DNA from: a bacterium | GTDB taxonomy: Bacteria > Bacillota > Bacilli > Lactobacillales > Streptococcaceae | DNA: 64,000 nucleotides | Direction of reading: 5' to 3' | Assembly (NCBI GenBank): GCA_905221145.1 | Contig: CAJNCA010000003.1 | Span: forward strand, 83,190-147,189 | In this document: one piece after another, positions 34,516 through 44,059 of the stretch | Layout: the number at the start of each line of letters is the position of its first letter | Numbering within the stretch: position 1 is the first letter of the stretch | The notes under the pieces: generated by a model | Database searches by the model: none | The model's input: only the letters and a program-made list of their open reading frames with translations | What the model was told of the DNA's origin: nothing | Position numbers and translations under genes: made by a program

Positions 34516-34566
34516 AAGAAAAGGGCAGTTTTGTAGGACTAGGCAGAAACCTTCAAGGTCAAATCC

Positions 34567-34595
34567 TTGCAGGTTAGCTTGATTTGTGTTATACT
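34567..34595 (+). promoter_or_regulatory. Promoter of the rimP-nusA-infB operon
   Basis: TTGCAG (34567-34572), 17 nt, then TG-T-TATACT (34590-34595). The leader contains a GAGGCG/CGCCTC hairpin (34618-34641) just before AGGAGG. Confidence 0.7.
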
Positions 34596-34655
34596 TATAG
34601 CAAGAATATGAGAAAGTGAGGCGGGGAAATATCTTCGCCTCTTGCTTATGAGGAG

Positions 34656-35135
34656 GTGGACATAATCGCAACAATCGTAGAATTAGTCAGAGAAGTTGTA
34701 GAACCTGTCATCCAAGCACCTTTTGAACTCGTGGATATCGAGTATGGAAAGATTGGCAGTGACATGATTCTCAGTATTTTTGTAGATAAACCTGAAGGAA
34801 TTACCTTGAACGACACGGCAGACTTGACGGAAATTATCAGTCCTGTCTTAGACACCATCAAGCCAGATCCCTTCCCAGAACAATATTTCCTAGAAATCAC
34901 CAGTCCAGGTTTGGAACGTCCTTTGAAAACCAAGGATGCCGTTGCTGGAGCGGTTGGGAAATACATCCATATCGGGCTCTACCAAGCCATCGATAAGCAA
35001 AAGGTCTTTGAAGGAACCTTGGTGGCCTTCGAAGAGGACGAGTTGACTATGGAATATATGGACAAGACGCGCAAGAAAACCGTCCAAATTCCATACAGTT
35101 TAGTATCAAAAGCACGTTTAGCAGTTAAATTATAG
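34656..35135 (+). CDS. rimP: Ribosome maturation factor RimP
   Basis: 159 residues with the two-domain RimP pattern ([41 protein letters not shown]). RimP is needed for 30S maturation. The start is a problem: the GTG at 34656 lies on top of the only ribosome site (AGGAGG 34651-34656), whereas the next codons in frame, ATA (34662) and ATC (34665), have ideal spacing. A five-codon frame ATG AGG AGG TGG ACA TAA (34648-34665) overlaps it. First gene of the rimP-nusA-ylxR-ylxQ-infB operon. Confidence 0.93.
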   Translation: MDIIATIVELVREVVEPVIQAPFELVDIEYGKIGSDMILSIFVDKPEGITLNDTADLTEIISPVLDTIKPDPFPEQYFLEITSPGLERPLKTKDAVAGAVGKYIHIGLYQAIDKQKVFEGTLVAFEEDELTMEYMDKTRKKTVQIPYSLVSKARLAVKL

Positions 35136-35178
35136 AAAAAGAAAGGATAGCTTTTGAGGATTCAAAAGTGAAGAAAAC

Positions 35179-36315
35179 ATGAGTAAAGAAATGCTAGAGG
35201 CCTTCCGCATTTTGGAAGAAGACAAGGGAATCAAAAAAGAAGATATCATCGACGCAGTAGTAGAGTCGCTTCGTTCCGCTTATCGCAGACGCTATGGTCA
35301 ATCAGACAGCGTAGCTATTGACTTCAACGAAAAAACAGGTGACTTTACAGTTTATACTGTCCGTGAAGTTGTTGATGAAGTATTTGATAGCCGTTTGGAA
35401 ATCAGCTTGAAAGATGCTCTTGCCATTAATTCAGCCTATGAACTCGGTGACAAAATCAAGTTTGAAGAAGCACCTGCTGAGTTTGGTCGTGTAGCAGCCC
35501 AATCTGCCAAACAAACCATCATGGAAAAAATGCGCAAGCAAACACGTGCCATTACATACAATACTTACAAAGAACATGAACAAGAAATCATGTCTGGTAC
35601 TGTAGAACGCTTTGACAACCGTTTCATCTATGTCAACCTTGGCAGCATCGAAGCCCAATTGTCAAAACAAGACCAAATTCCTGGAGAAGTGTTTGCTTCT
35701 CACGATCGTATCGAGGTCTATGTCTACAAGGTTGAAGACAACCCTCGTGGTGTAAACGTCTTTGTTAGCCGTAGCCACCCAGAAATGATCAAACGTTTGA
35801 TGGAACAAGAAATTCCAGAAGTTTATGATGGAACTGTTGAAATCATGAGTGTGGCTCGTGAAGCTGGTGACCGTACCAAAGTTGCTGTTCGCAGTCATAA
35901 TCCAAACGTGGATGCTATTGGTACAATCGTTGGACGTGGTGGTGCTAATATCAAGAAGATTACCAGCAAATTCCACCCAGCTCGCTACGATGCAAAGAGC
36001 GACCGTATGGTGCCAATCGAAGAAAATATCGACGTTATCGAGTGGGTAGCAGATCCAGCTGAATTTATCTACAATGCCATCGCTCCTGCTGAGGTTGATC
36101 AAGTTATCTTTGATGAAAACGACAGCAAGCGTGCCTTGGTGGTTGTTCCAGATAACAAACTTTCTCTTGCAATCGGTCGTCGCGGGCAAAACGTTCGCTT
36201 GGCAGCTCACTTGACTGGTTACCGTATCGATATCAAGTCTGCTAGTGAATTTGAAGCCATGGAAGACGCTGCTTCAGTAGATTTGGAAGCAGAAAACGAT
36301 ACTGTAGAAGAATAA
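35179..36315 (+). CDS. nusA: Transcription termination/antitermination factor NusA
   Basis: 378 residues: an N-terminal RNA-polymerase-binding domain (residues 1-130), an S1 domain (EHEQEIMSGTVERFDNRFIYVNLG, about 133-200) and two KH domains (GRGGANIKKI and AIGRRGQNVRLAAH), then a short acidic tail. It lacks the C-terminal repeats of enterobacterial NusA, as usual for Firmicutes. NusA modulates pausing and termination. It is 43 nt downstream of rimP. Confidence 0.97.
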   Translation: MSKEMLEAFRILEEDKGIKKEDIIDAVVESLRSAYRRRYGQSDSVAIDFNEKTGDFTVYTVREVVDEVFDSRLEISLKDALAINSAYELGDKIKFEEAPAEFGRVAAQSAKQTIMEKMRKQTRAITYNTYKEHEQEIMSGTVERFDNRFIYVNLGSIEAQLSKQDQIPGEVFASHDRIEVYVYKVEDNPRGVNVFVSRSHPEMIKRLMEQEIPEVYDGTVEIMSVAREAGDRTKVAVRSHNPNVDAIGTIVGRGGANIKKITSKFHPARYDAKSDRMVPIEENIDVIEWVADPAEFIYNAIAPAEVDQVIFDENDSKRALVVVPDNKLSLAIGRRGQNVRLAAHLTGYRIDIKSASEFEAMEDAASVDLEAENDTVEE

Positions 36316-36336
36316 AAGCTGCTAGAGGAGGGAAAG

Positions 36337-36630
36337 ATGAAAACGAGAAAAATCCCTTTGCGTAAGTCTGTTGTCTCCAATGAAGTGATTGATAAGCGTG
36401 ATTTGCTCCGTATTGTCAAGAACAAGGAAGGACAAGTCTTTATCGATCCGACAGGCAAGGCCAATGGCCGCGGCGCTTATATCAAGCTAGACAATGCAGA
36501 AGCCCTAGAGGCGAAAAAGAAGAAGGTCTTTAACCGCAGCTTTAATATGGAAGTTGAAGAAAGCTTTTATGACGAGTTGATCGCTTATGTGGATCACAAA
36601 GTAAAAAGAAGAGAGTTAGGACTTGAATAA
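36337..36630 (+). CDS. ylxR: RNA-binding protein YlxR
   Basis: 97 residues, YlxR/RnpM family: RKIPLRKSVVSNEVIDKRDLLRIVK, VFIDPTGKANGRGAYIKL and a basic C-terminus. Homologues bind RNA, and a B. subtilis member modulates RNase P. GAGGAGGG precedes the ATG. It overlaps the next gene by 8 nt. Confidence 0.93.
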   Translation: MKTRKIPLRKSVVSNEVIDKRDLLRIVKNKEGQVFIDPTGKANGRGAYIKLDNAEALEAKKKKVFNRSFNMEVEESFYDELIAYVDHKVKRRELGLE

Positions 36631-36922
36631 GCAAAAGATAAGCAATCTCTTGGGACTCGCTCAGCGAGCAGGGCGGATTATATCGGGTGAAGAATTGGTG
36701 GTCAAGGCCATTCAAGACGACAAGGCCAAGTTGGTCTTTCTAGCCCATGATGCTGGACCCAATCTAACCAAGAAGATTCAAGATAAAAGTCAGTATTATC
36801 AAGTAGAAATTGTAACCGTGTTTTCAACACTGGAATTAAGCATAGCAGTCGGAAAATCGAGAAAGGTCTTGGCTGTAACAGATGCTGGATTTACAAAGAA
36901 AATGAGGTCTCTTATGGAATAG
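36623..36922 (+). CDS. ylxQ: Ribosomal L7Ae-like protein YlxQ
   Basis: 99 residues, L7Ae/L30e fold ([37 protein letters not shown]), a K-turn RNA-binding family. It starts with TTG at 36623 inside the end of ylxR, so translation is likely coupled. Always found between ylxR and infB in Firmicutes. Confidence 0.92.
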   Translation: MNKQKISNLLGLAQRAGRIISGEELVVKAIQDDKAKLVFLAHDAGPNLTKKIQDKSQYYQVEIVTVFSTLELSIAVGKSRKVLAVTDAGFTKKMRSLME

Positions 36923-36938
36923 AAGAGGAGGACATGAT

Positions 36939-39740
36939 TTGTCTAAGAAAAGATTGTACGAAATCGCAAAAGAACTTGGAAAAGAAAGTAAAGAAGTTGT
37001 AGCGCGTGCAAAAGAGTTGGGCTTGGATGTGAAAAGCCACTCATCAAGTGTGGAAGAAGCTGTCGCTGCAAAAATCGCTGCAAGCTTTAAGCCTGTAGCT
37101 ACTCCGAAATCAGAAGAAAAACCGGTAGCACCAAAAGCAAGTGCAGAAAAGAAAGCCGAAAAATCTGAGCCAGCTAAACCAGCTGTAGCCAAGGAAGAGG
37201 AAAAAGCGGTTGAGCCAGTTGCTCCTAAAGCAGAAAAAGTAGCAGCTAAACCACAAAGCCGTAATTTCAAAGCTGAACGTGAAGCTCGTGCCAAAGAGCA
37301 GGCAGAACGACGCAAGCAAAATAAGGGCAATAACCGTGACCAACAACAAAACGGCAACCGTCAGAAAAACGACGGCCGTAATGGTGGAAAACAAGGTCAA
37401 GGCAACCGCGACAACCGTCGCTTTAATGATCAAGCTAAAAAACAGCAAGGTCAGCAAAATCGTGGAAACGATCGTCGTCAACAAGAGGACAAACGTCCAA
37501 ATCAAGCGGCTCCACGCATTGACTTTAAAGCCCGTGCAGCAGCTCTGAAAGCAGAGCAAAATGCAGAGTACGCCCGTTCAAGTGAGGAACGTTTCAAGCA
37601 GACTCAGGCTGCCAAAGAAGCCTTGGCCCAAGCAAACAAACGCAAGGAACCAGAGGAAATCTTTGAAGAAGCGGCTAAGTTAGCTGAACAAGCGCAACAA
37701 GTACAGCAAGTTCAAGCAGTGGTTGAAGTCGTCCCTGAGAAAAAAGAAGTTGCAGTGGATACACGTCGTAAAAAACAAGCTCGACCAGACAAAAATCGTG
37801 ACGATTATGATCACGAAGAAGATGGTCCTAGAAAACAACAAAAGAATCGAAGTAGTCAAAATCAAGTGAGAAATCAAAAGAATAGTAACTGGAATAACAA
37901 CAAGAAGAACAAAAAAGGCAATAACAAGAACAACCGTAATCAGGCTCCAAAACCTGTTACAGAGCGTAAATTCCATGAATTGCCAACAGAATTTGAATAT
38001 ACAGATGGTATGACTGTTGCGGAAATCGCAAAACGTATCAAACGTGAACCAGCTGAAATCGTTAAGAAACTCTTTATGATGGGTGTCATGGCCACACAAA
38101 ACCAATCCTTGGATGGGGAAACAATCGAACTCCTCATGGTGGATTATGGTATCGAAGCCAAACAAAAGGTTGAAGTGGATAATGCCGACATCGAACGTTT
38201 CTTTGTCGAAGATGGTTATCTTAATGAAGATGAATTGGTTGAGCGTCCACCAGTTGTAACCATCATGGGACACGTTGACCACGGTAAAACAACCCTCTTG
38301 GATACCCTTCGTAACTCTCGTGTTGCGACAGGTGAAGCAGGTGGTATCACTCAGCATATCGGTGCTTACCAAATTGTTGAAAATGGCAAGAAGATTACCT
38401 TCCTTGATACACCAGGACACGCAGCCTTTACCTCTATGCGTGCGCGTGGTGCTTCTGTTACCGATATTACCATCTTGGTTGTAGCGGCCGATGATGGGGT
38501 TATGCCTCAGACTATCGAAGCCATCAACCACTCAAAAGCGGCCAACGTTCCAATCATCGTAGCCATCAACAAGATTGATAAACCAGGTGCTAACCCAGAA
38601 CGCGTTATCGGTGAATTGGCAGAGCATGGAGTTATGTCAACTGCTTGGGGTGGAGATTCTGAATTTGTTGAAATCTCAGCTAAATTCAATCAAAACATTG
38701 AAGAATTGTTGGAAACAGTCCTTCTTGTGGCTGAAATCCAAGAACTCAAGGCAGATCCAACAGTTCGTGCGATCGGTACAGTTATCGAAGCTCGCTTGGA
38801 TAAAGGAAAAGGTGCGGTCGCAACTCTTCTTGTACAACAAGGTACCTTGAATGTTCAAGACCCTATCGTTGTCGGAAATACCTTTGGTCGTGTCCGTGCT
38901 ATGACCAATGACCTTGGTCGTCGTGTTAAAGTTGCTGGACCATCAACACCAGTTTCTATCACAGGTTTGAACGAAGCGCCAATGGCGGGTGACCACTTTG
39001 CCGTTTACGAGGATGAAAAATCTGCGCGTGCAGCAGGTGAAGAGCGTGCCAAACGTGCCCTCATGAAACAACGTCAAGCTACCCAACGTGTCAGCCTTGA
39101 AAACCTCTTTGATACGCTTAAAGCTGGTGAACTCAAATCAGTTAACGTTATCATCAAAGCCGACGTACAAGGTTCTGTTGAAGCCCTTTCTGCATCGCTT
39201 CAAAAGATCGACGTAGAAGGTGTCAAAGTGACCATCGTTCACTCAGCAGTCGGTGCTATCAACGAGTCTGACGTGACACTTGCCGAAGCTTCAAATGCTT
39301 TCATCGTTGGTTTCAACGTACGTCCTACACCACAAGCTCGCCAACAAGCAGAAGCTGACGATGTTGAAATCCGTCTCCACAGCATTATCTACAAGGTTAT
39401 CGAAGAGATGGAAGAAGCCATGAAAGGGATGCTTGATCCAGAATTTGAAGAAAAAGTTATCGGTGAAGCAGTTATTCGTGAAACCTTCAAGGTGTCTAAA
39501 GTGGGAACTATCGGTGGATTCATGGTTATCAACGGTAAGGTTACCCGTGACTCTAAAGTCCGTGTTATCCGTGATGGTGTCGTTATCTATGATGGCGAAC
39601 TCGCAAGCTTGAAACACTACAAAGACGACGTCAAAGAAGTTACAAACGGTCGTGAAGGTGGATTGATGATTGATGGCTACAATGATATCAAGACTGATGA
39701 TGTGATTGAGGCGTATGTCATGGAAGAAATCAAACGATAA
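36939..39740 (+). CDS. infB: Translation initiation factor IF-2
   Basis: 933 residues. An N-terminal IF2_N module ([19 protein letters not shown]) and a long Lys/Gln/Asn/Arg-rich linker (about 60-340) precede the GTPase core: [12 protein letters not shown] (P-loop), DTPGHAAF and NKID. Domains III and IV that bind fMet-tRNA follow. It starts with TTG at 36939, 7 nt after GAGGAGG; an ATG at 36934 is out of frame and too close. It is the last gene of the rimP operon before a structured interval. Confidence 0.97.
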   Translation: MSKKRLYEIAKELGKESKEVVARAKELGLDVKSHSSSVEEAVAAKIAASFKPVATPKSEEKPVAPKASAEKKAEKSEPAKPAVAKEEEKAVEPVAPKAEKVAAKPQSRNFKAEREARAKEQAERRKQNKGNNRDQQQNGNRQKNDGRNGGKQGQGNRDNRRFNDQAKKQQGQQNRGNDRRQQEDKRPNQAAPRIDFKARAAALKAEQNAEYARSSEERFKQTQAAKEALAQANKRKEPEEIFEEAAKLAEQAQQVQQVQAVVEVVPEKKEVAVDTRRKKQARPDKNRDDYDHEEDGPRKQQKNRSSQNQVRNQKNSNWNNNKKNKKGNNKNNRNQAPKPVTERKFHELPTEFEYTDGMTVAEIAKRIKREPAEIVKKLFMMGVMATQNQSLDGETIELLMVDYGIEAKQKVEVDNADIERFFVEDGYLNEDELVERPPVVTIMGHVDHGKTTLLDTLRNSRVATGEAGGITQHIGAYQIVENGKKITFLDTPGHAAFTSMRARGASVTDITILVVAADDGVMPQTIEAINHSKAANVPIIVAINKIDKPGANPERVIGELAEHGVMSTAWGGDSEFVEISAKFNQNIEELLETVLLVAEIQELKADPTVRAIGTVIEARLDKGKGAVATLLVQQGTLNVQDPIVVGNTFGRVRAMTNDLGRRVKVAGPSTPVSITGLNEAPMAGDHFAVYEDEKSARAAGEERAKRALMKQRQATQRVSLENLFDTLKAGELKSVNVIIKADVQGSVEALSASLQKIDVEGVKVTIVHSAVGAINESDVTLAEASNAFIVGFNVRPTPQARQQAEADDVEIRLHSIIYKVIEEMEEAMKGMLDPEFEEKVIGEAVIRETFKVSKVGTIGGFMVINGKVTRDSKVRVIRDGVVIYDGELASLKHYKDDVKEVTNGREGGLMIDGYNDIKTDDVIEAYVMEEIKR

Positions 39741-39747
39741 GATTTTT

Positions 39748-39881
39748 GCTCCTTTCTTAGGTGGTGAGGGACGCAAGCAAACCGATGGTTTCATTGCTTA
39801 TTTTTGAGCCTAGTGTCTCAAAAATCCCCTGTGATGGGACTGATAAATCAGTTCCATCACTTTCACCACAGCGAAAGAAGC
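39748..39881 (-). ncRNA. Structured RNA element, copy C (infB-rbfA, opposite strand)
   Basis: 134 nt read leftward with the same four helices as copies A and B. P1 pairs GCTTCTTTC (39881-39873) with GAAAGGAGC (39756-39748) and GTGGTGA (39869-39863) with TCACCAC (39767-39761). P2 is a 13-bp hairpin (39861-39834 region). P3 is TTTTTGAG/CTCAAAAA with loop ACACTAGG, identical to copy A but for one base. P4 is closed by GCAA/TTGC, followed by GTCC. P1 contains a U-G pair on the minus strand that would be a C-A mismatch on the plus strand, which supports the minus orientation. The 3' flank is AAAAATC. Confidence 0.75.
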
Positions 39882-39936
39882 AGATGATTTCAAATTGAAC
39901 TTCGTTCCAATTTGAAATGAAAATCAATAAATTTAA

Positions 39937-39964
39937 AAATAGCTAGGTCTGCTGGCCTAGCTAT
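39937..39964. terminator. Strong hairpin before rbfA
   Basis: AATAGCTAGG/CCTAGCTATT, 10 bp with an 8-nt loop. Read leftward it is followed by TTTAAATTT and resembles a terminator; read rightward it sits in the rbfA leader. Confidence 0.5.
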
Positions 39965-39990
39965 TGGTTCAAAGTAGAGAAAGGAATATC

Positions 39991-40341
39991 ATGGCAAATC
40001 ATTTCCGTACGGATCGTGTGGGCATGGAAATCAAGCGTGAAGTCAATGAGATTTTGCAAAAGAAAGTCCGTGATCCGCGTGTCCAAGGTGTGACCATCAC
40101 AGATGTTCAGATGCTGGGTGACTTGTCTGTTGCTAAGGTTTACTACACCATTTTGAGTAACCTTGCTTCGGATAATCAGAAAGCTCAAATTGGGCTTGAA
40201 AAAGCAACTGGTACCATCAAACGTGAACTTGGTCACAATTTGAAATTGTACAAAATCCCAGATTTGACTTTCGTCAAAGATGAATCCATCGAATATGGAA
40301 ACAAGATTGACGAGATGCTACGCAATCTGGATAAGAACTAA
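39991..40341 (+). CDS. rbfA: Ribosome-binding factor A
   Basis: 116 residues of an RbfA KH-like domain ([48 protein letters not shown]). RbfA assists 16S rRNA 5'-end maturation. An in-frame start exists at 39964, but the ATG at 39991 follows GAAAGGAAT at a good distance and yields the conserved N-terminus MANHFRTDR. It is separated from infB by 250 nt containing copy C, so it may have its own promoter. Confidence 0.94.
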   Translation: MANHFRTDRVGMEIKREVNEILQKKVRDPRVQGVTITDVQMLGDLSVAKVYYTILSNLASDNQKAQIGLEKATGTIKRELGHNLKLYKIPDLTFVKDESIEYGNKIDEMLRNLDKN

Positions 40342-40342
40342 G

Positions 40343-40366
40343 AAGGAGGGGAAACCCTCTTTTTTG
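40343..40366 (+). terminator. Terminator after rbfA
   Basis: AAGGAGGG/CCCTCTTT stem with a GAAA loop, then TTTT. Confidence 0.85.
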
Positions 40367-40409
40367 GTGGAGGAAAATAGGTGGAATTTGAAATGGGAAA
40401 ATATTCTTT

Positions 40410-40489
40410 TATAGTGGATTGAAAATCAAATTAATTTCTAAAAATGTTTTAGCAATCGTTTCCTACTATTCTAGATTCAATATACTATA
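40410..40489. repeat. 80-bp inverted-repeat element (MITE/RUP-like)
   Basis: The ends TATAGTGGATTGAA (40410-40423) and TTCAATATACTATA (40476-40489) are inverted repeats matching at 12 of 14 positions, with no coding capacity between. Both ends abut TA, as expected for IS630/Tc1-type mobilised elements such as RUP. The exact family was not verified. Confidence 0.55.
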
Positions 40490-40589
40490 ACTAGAATTCT
40501 GTATTTTTAAAGGTTAGCTAATTAGAAAATGCTTTTTTTTTTTAGCAAATATGATATGATGATTTCATAAATAAAAGGAGATTCTATTA

Positions 40590-41093
40590 ATGAATAATGT
40601 AAAAAAAGTTTGTCGTTTAGCTTTGCTATGTCTTTCCGTCTCTACCCTAGTTGCTTGTAGTTCTCTATCTGAAAAAACAAGTAGCTCTTCTAGTGAGAAT
40701 CAAACAGAAGCTTCATCTAGTAGTTCTGAAAAGAAAGGGTTGCTTGCCAAAGCAAAAGAAAAACTTAGTTCAGGCGATTTCAACCCACAAGATGTTAGTG
40801 ATGCGACAATTGAGTCTATAAAAACTTATGAAGATTACTTGATTATGAATGAGAAAATAATCGATAATTACTATACAGAAGCAGACGAAGCCTTTAAAGG
40901 GACAGTTTTAGAAGATAGCGCTGCTATCCAAGAACTAAAAGATAGCACTAAAAAAGAGATGGAAGATCTGAAAAAACAATATGGTCCACTCAAGAAAGCA
41001 CCGATTCAAGGGAAAGAAGAAGTTATTAAGACTCTAAAAGATTATCGTGACAATCTACATGAGCAAGTGGAGCAGTGGAAAGCTAGTCTTTAA
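40590..41093 (+). CDS. Putative lipoprotein
   Basis: 167 residues. A basic N-terminus, a hydrophobic stretch and the lipobox STLVACSS (Cys at residue 24) indicate lipidation and export. A Ser/Glu-rich linker (residues 25-50) and a charged, probably helical domain follow (SIKTYEDYLIMNEKIIDNYY). No recognised enzymatic motif. AAAAGGAG precedes the ATG. It heads the accessory cluster that runs to 44.2 kb. Confidence 0.85.
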   Translation: MNNVKKVCRLALLCLSVSTLVACSSLSEKTSSSSSENQTEASSSSSEKKGLLAKAKEKLSSGDFNPQDVSDATIESIKTYEDYLIMNEKIIDNYYTEADEAFKGTVLEDSAAIQELKDSTKKEMEDLKKQYGPLKKAPIQGKEEVIKTLKDYRDNLHEQVEQWKASL

Positions 41094-41113
41094 TAGGAAG
41101 AGTGGAGTTCAAG

Positions 41114-41671
41114 ATGGATTATCAACTATTGCCACATGAATACATGGTTATGAATAGTGACCATGTGAGTTTTGGGAAAAATGGTTTGTCTACAGATGAA
41201 TTAATTTTAACGAATCTACACTTAATACATATCAAAAAAGGTTTTTGGGGAGGAAAAAAAGACCAAGTTACCATACCCATTAACCAGATTAAAATTTTTG
41301 AAGGGAAACCTCAAGTTTCAGTAACCAAAACCAATGGTGTGAAACGGCTAGAAATTTATTATAATGGCGGACAAGCTATCTTTGCATTTAATAATACTAA
41401 GGATACTGACAAGTGGGCTAGAAACATTATTAAATTGATTTCAGGTGATACAAGTAATTTTGAAACCTTGGGAGATAGTAGCTTGTTTGGAGCAGATGTT
41501 TTGGCAGAAACATTTAAGGATACATTTGACACTTTTAAAGCAGGGCTTGGGATTAAGGATGCAGAGCCAGAAAAGATTTCAACCAAGTGTAGCTTTTGTG
41601 GAGCACCTTTGTCAGGTCAAGTGAAGCAAACAGTGAGATGTGCCTATTGTGATATGGAGCAGAGTTTATAA
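41114..41671 (+). CDS. PH-like domain protein with C-terminal zinc ribbon
   Basis: 185 residues. The N-terminal ~110 residues look like a bacterial PH domain (LSTDELILTNLHLIHIKKGF; DQVTIPINQIKIFEG). The C-terminus has a CxxC...CxxC zinc ribbon (KCSFCGAPLSG, RCAYCDMEQ). I chose the ATG at 41114, 6 nt after GGAG; a GTG at 41102 lies before that site. It follows the lipoprotein by 20 nt and precedes the SPFH gene by 12 nt, so an operon is likely. Confidence 0.75.
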   Translation: MDYQLLPHEYMVMNSDHVSFGKNGLSTDELILTNLHLIHIKKGFWGGKKDQVTIPINQIKIFEGKPQVSVTKTNGVKRLEIYYNGGQAIFAFNNTKDTDKWARNIIKLISGDTSNFETLGDSSLFGADVLAETFKDTFDTFKAGLGIKDAEPEKISTKCSFCGAPLSGQVKQTVRCAYCDMEQSL

Positions 41672-41683
41672 GGGGGCAATTAA

Positions 41684-42793
41684 ATGGGGTTGATAAAAGC
41701 AATCACAGATTCTATTGGTGGGACATTTGCAGATCAGTGGAAAGAAATTATCACAGTTCAAGCTTTTGATGAACATACAGCTGTAAGTCCCGGTATTGTT
41801 CAAGAAAGTAATAATGGTAGGGGTGTCAATACGAAGGGATCTGCAGGTGTTATTTCCAACGGATCCAAGATTTTTATTCCAGAAAATACTGCAGCCTTTA
41901 TCTTTAGTCAGTCTGGTATAGAGGAAATTATTACAGAACCAGGTGGATATGAATATCAAAATGGTGAGAGCAGTGTTTTTAACGGTGATGGATTGAAAAA
42001 GTCACTGTTTGACAATGTTGTTAATCGTGTTGGATTCGGTGGTCAAAGTGATCAGCAAAAACAGATTTGTTTTGTTAATTTGAGAGAAATTCGTGATATT
42101 AAATTTGGAACTCGTGGTCCAGTCATGTATAATGATTTGTTTTATGGGACAGATTTAGAAGTACGTGCTTTTGGAACATTTTCTATCCAAATTACAGATG
42201 CTAAGCAATTTATCAGAAATTTTCTTCCTGCCAATGTGACTTATTATACTTTCGACAGTGCTCAAGCTAGATCACAAATAGTGACAGAGTTTCTCCAATC
42301 TTTTATTGTTGCACTCAATTCTTTGTCAACAACTTATCGTATTTCACAATTGCCGTCACAAGCTTCAATTCTTGCAACCCAAGTATCGAATGATGGACAG
42401 TATGCAGGGACTTGGAAAGAACGTTTTGGATTTGAGATTGTAAAAGTTGCCATTGCTAATATTGAGTTCTCACCAGAATCTAAGGAATTGGTTAAACAAT
42501 TTTCATCAAATAAGATGAATTTAAAGGCTTATGATGATGTATCGCAGAAAGCTTCTAATATTGCAGCACAACAAAAAATTGCATCAGGAGTGGAGCAACA
42601 TGGTCTAGGTGATGGTGCAGGGATGATTTTTGGTATGAATATGGCACAAGGTTTAGATGAAAAAGCAATGAAACCAAGTTTATCATTAGATGAACAAATC
42701 GAAGCCCTTACAAAACTAAAATCTCTTTTAGATGCTGGGATACTATCTCAGGAAGAGTTTGATCGAAAGAAAAAAGAAATTATGGATTTATAA
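41684..42793 (+). CDS. SPFH-domain protein (YdjI/virion-core-like) with SHOCT tail
   Basis: 369 residues. The bulk is an SPFH/band-7 domain of the YdjI type (MGLIKAITDSIGGTFADQWKE; FIPENTAAFIFSQSG; LFYGTDLEVRAFGTFSIQITDAKQF), and the last ~35 residues form a SHOCT helix pair (DEQIEALTKLKSLLDAGILS). In B. subtilis, YdjI works with a PspA-type protein on stressed membranes. No PspA homologue is in this cluster. Association with membranes is inferred. Confidence 0.85.
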   Translation: MGLIKAITDSIGGTFADQWKEIITVQAFDEHTAVSPGIVQESNNGRGVNTKGSAGVISNGSKIFIPENTAAFIFSQSGIEEIITEPGGYEYQNGESSVFNGDGLKKSLFDNVVNRVGFGGQSDQQKQICFVNLREIRDIKFGTRGPVMYNDLFYGTDLEVRAFGTFSIQITDAKQFIRNFLPANVTYYTFDSAQARSQIVTEFLQSFIVALNSLSTTYRISQLPSQASILATQVSNDGQYAGTWKERFGFEIVKVAIANIEFSPESKELVKQFSSNKMNLKAYDDVSQKASNIAAQQKIASGVEQHGLGDGAGMIFGMNMAQGLDEKAMKPSLSLDEQIEALTKLKSLLDAGILSQEEFDRKKKEIMDL

Positions 42794-43095
42794 AATGAGA
42801 CTCGAAAGTTCATAGTTAGTACGTATTCAAGGGACATTCTAGGTAAAACAACAATAGACTATCGTTCATAGATAGAATATCAAGTTGTAAAGGTAGAGTT
42901 GAATATTCGAGTTGTCTCTACAAAGGCTATTAAGGTTCTTTAACAAATAAGTTGCCAAGGATTTTGATTTTGTGTTTTGGACTATTTATCTAAAAAATAA
43001 GGAGTTTTTGAAAACTTTTGAGGGGAATTTGAAACATACTTTAAAAGAGTATGCTATCATAGACTATAACTTACAGAAGTAAAAGGAGTTTGTAT
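42794..43095. other. Intergenic region inside the accessory cluster
   Basis: About 300 nt, AT-rich, with no supported gene. Near its end there is an extended -10 (TG-C-TATCAT, 43052-43060) with a poorly spaced TTGAAA, followed by AAAAGGAG before the EcsC-like gene. Confidence 0.5.
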
Positions 43096-43875
43096 ATGGC
43101 TGAACAAGAGTTAGCTATGCAAGTATTGCAACAAGTGGTAAAATTACCAGTTGTTAAGGTTGATCGTTCGAAATTTTTAGTGGATAAGTTTTCCAAAGAA
43201 TTGGATCCACAGGACATTCCTACCTTATTAGAACAAGGTCCAACGTCTCTCTTATCTCAAGAAACTTTAGATCGAGTGGCTAATGCCTGCATTAGGGATA
43301 ATGTTTTATTGGCGAGTGGAACTTCTGTTTTGGCAGGATTACCTGGAGGGATTGCTATGGCGATTACTATTCCAGCTGATGTAGCTCAATTTTATGGTTT
43401 CTCTCTGAAATTGGCTCAAGAATTAGGTTATATTTATGGTTATGAAGATCTTTGGGCTTCACGCGATGAATTGAGCGAGGATGCTCAAAATACACTCTTG
43501 CTTTATCTAGGTGTCATGTTGGGGGTGAATGGAACCGCTGCCTTGCTACGTGCAGGTGGTATAACAATTGCCAAACAGGTAATGAAAACAGTACCTAATA
43601 AAGCTTTAACAAAGACGCTTTGGTACCCTATTTTGAAAAAAGTCTTAAGAATATTTGGTGTGAATCTTACCAAGGGAGGGTTGGCCAAAGGAATGGGGAA
43701 ATTCATACCTATCTTGGGAGGTATCATTTCAGGTGGTTTAACCTTTGCAACTATGAAACCGATGGGTGAAAGCTTGCAGAAAGAATTGTCCAAACTAGTT
43801 AACTATAGTGAAGTTCAATATCAAGAAGATGTTGAAACAATCCGAAAAGAGGCTGAAATAATCGAGGGTGAGTGA
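43096..43875 (+). CDS. EcsC-like family protein
   Basis: 259 residues. The central region has hydrophobic, Gly-rich segments separated by conserved polar motifs of the EcsC family (SVLAGLPGGIAMAITIPADVAQ; LKLAQELGYIYGYEDLW; GKFIPILGGIISGGLTF), with an acidic C-terminal tail. The family is named from the third gene of Bacillus ecsABC, but its biochemistry is unknown. The ATG at 43096 is 8 nt after AAAAGGAG; a TTG at 43090 is too close. Confidence 0.75.
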   Translation: MAEQELAMQVLQQVVKLPVVKVDRSKFLVDKFSKELDPQDIPTLLEQGPTSLLSQETLDRVANACIRDNVLLASGTSVLAGLPGGIAMAITIPADVAQFYGFSLKLAQELGYIYGYEDLWASRDELSEDAQNTLLLYLGVMLGVNGTAALLRAGGITIAKQVMKTVPNKALTKTLWYPILKKVLRIFGVNLTKGGLAKGMGKFIPILGGIISGGLTFATMKPMGESLQKELSKLVNYSEVQYQEDVETIRKEAEIIEGE

Positions 43876-43876
43876 G

Positions 43877-44059
43877 ATGAATCCTATCAAAGCTTTTGCT
43901 AAAATTTATGGGAATTATTTTTTGACCGTGCAAGGTGTAAAAGTCATGAAAACGATAAAGAAAGATGACAATGTCGTTGTCGGTCTGGGGAAACTTTTTA
44001 TTGCAGACAAGTTAATGGATACGGCTCGGTGGCTCATCAAGCCAGAGGATAGAAAATGA
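43877..44059 (+). CDS. Small hypothetical protein
   Basis: 60 residues (MNPIKAFAKIYGNYFLTVQG...), basic, with no clear membrane helix. The start is 1 nt after the preceding stop and the stop overlaps the next ATG, so it is embedded in an operon with the EcsC-like gene. Family not recognised. Confidence 0.65.
   Translation: MNPIKAFAKIYGNYFLTVQGVKVMKTIKKDDNVVVGLGKLFIADKLMDTARWLIKPEDRK

Noticed and set aside
37110..38531. Several minus-strand frames within infB
   Set aside because: They arise from the repetitive Lys/Gln/Asn linker and GTPase coding sequence; the plus-strand gene is certain.
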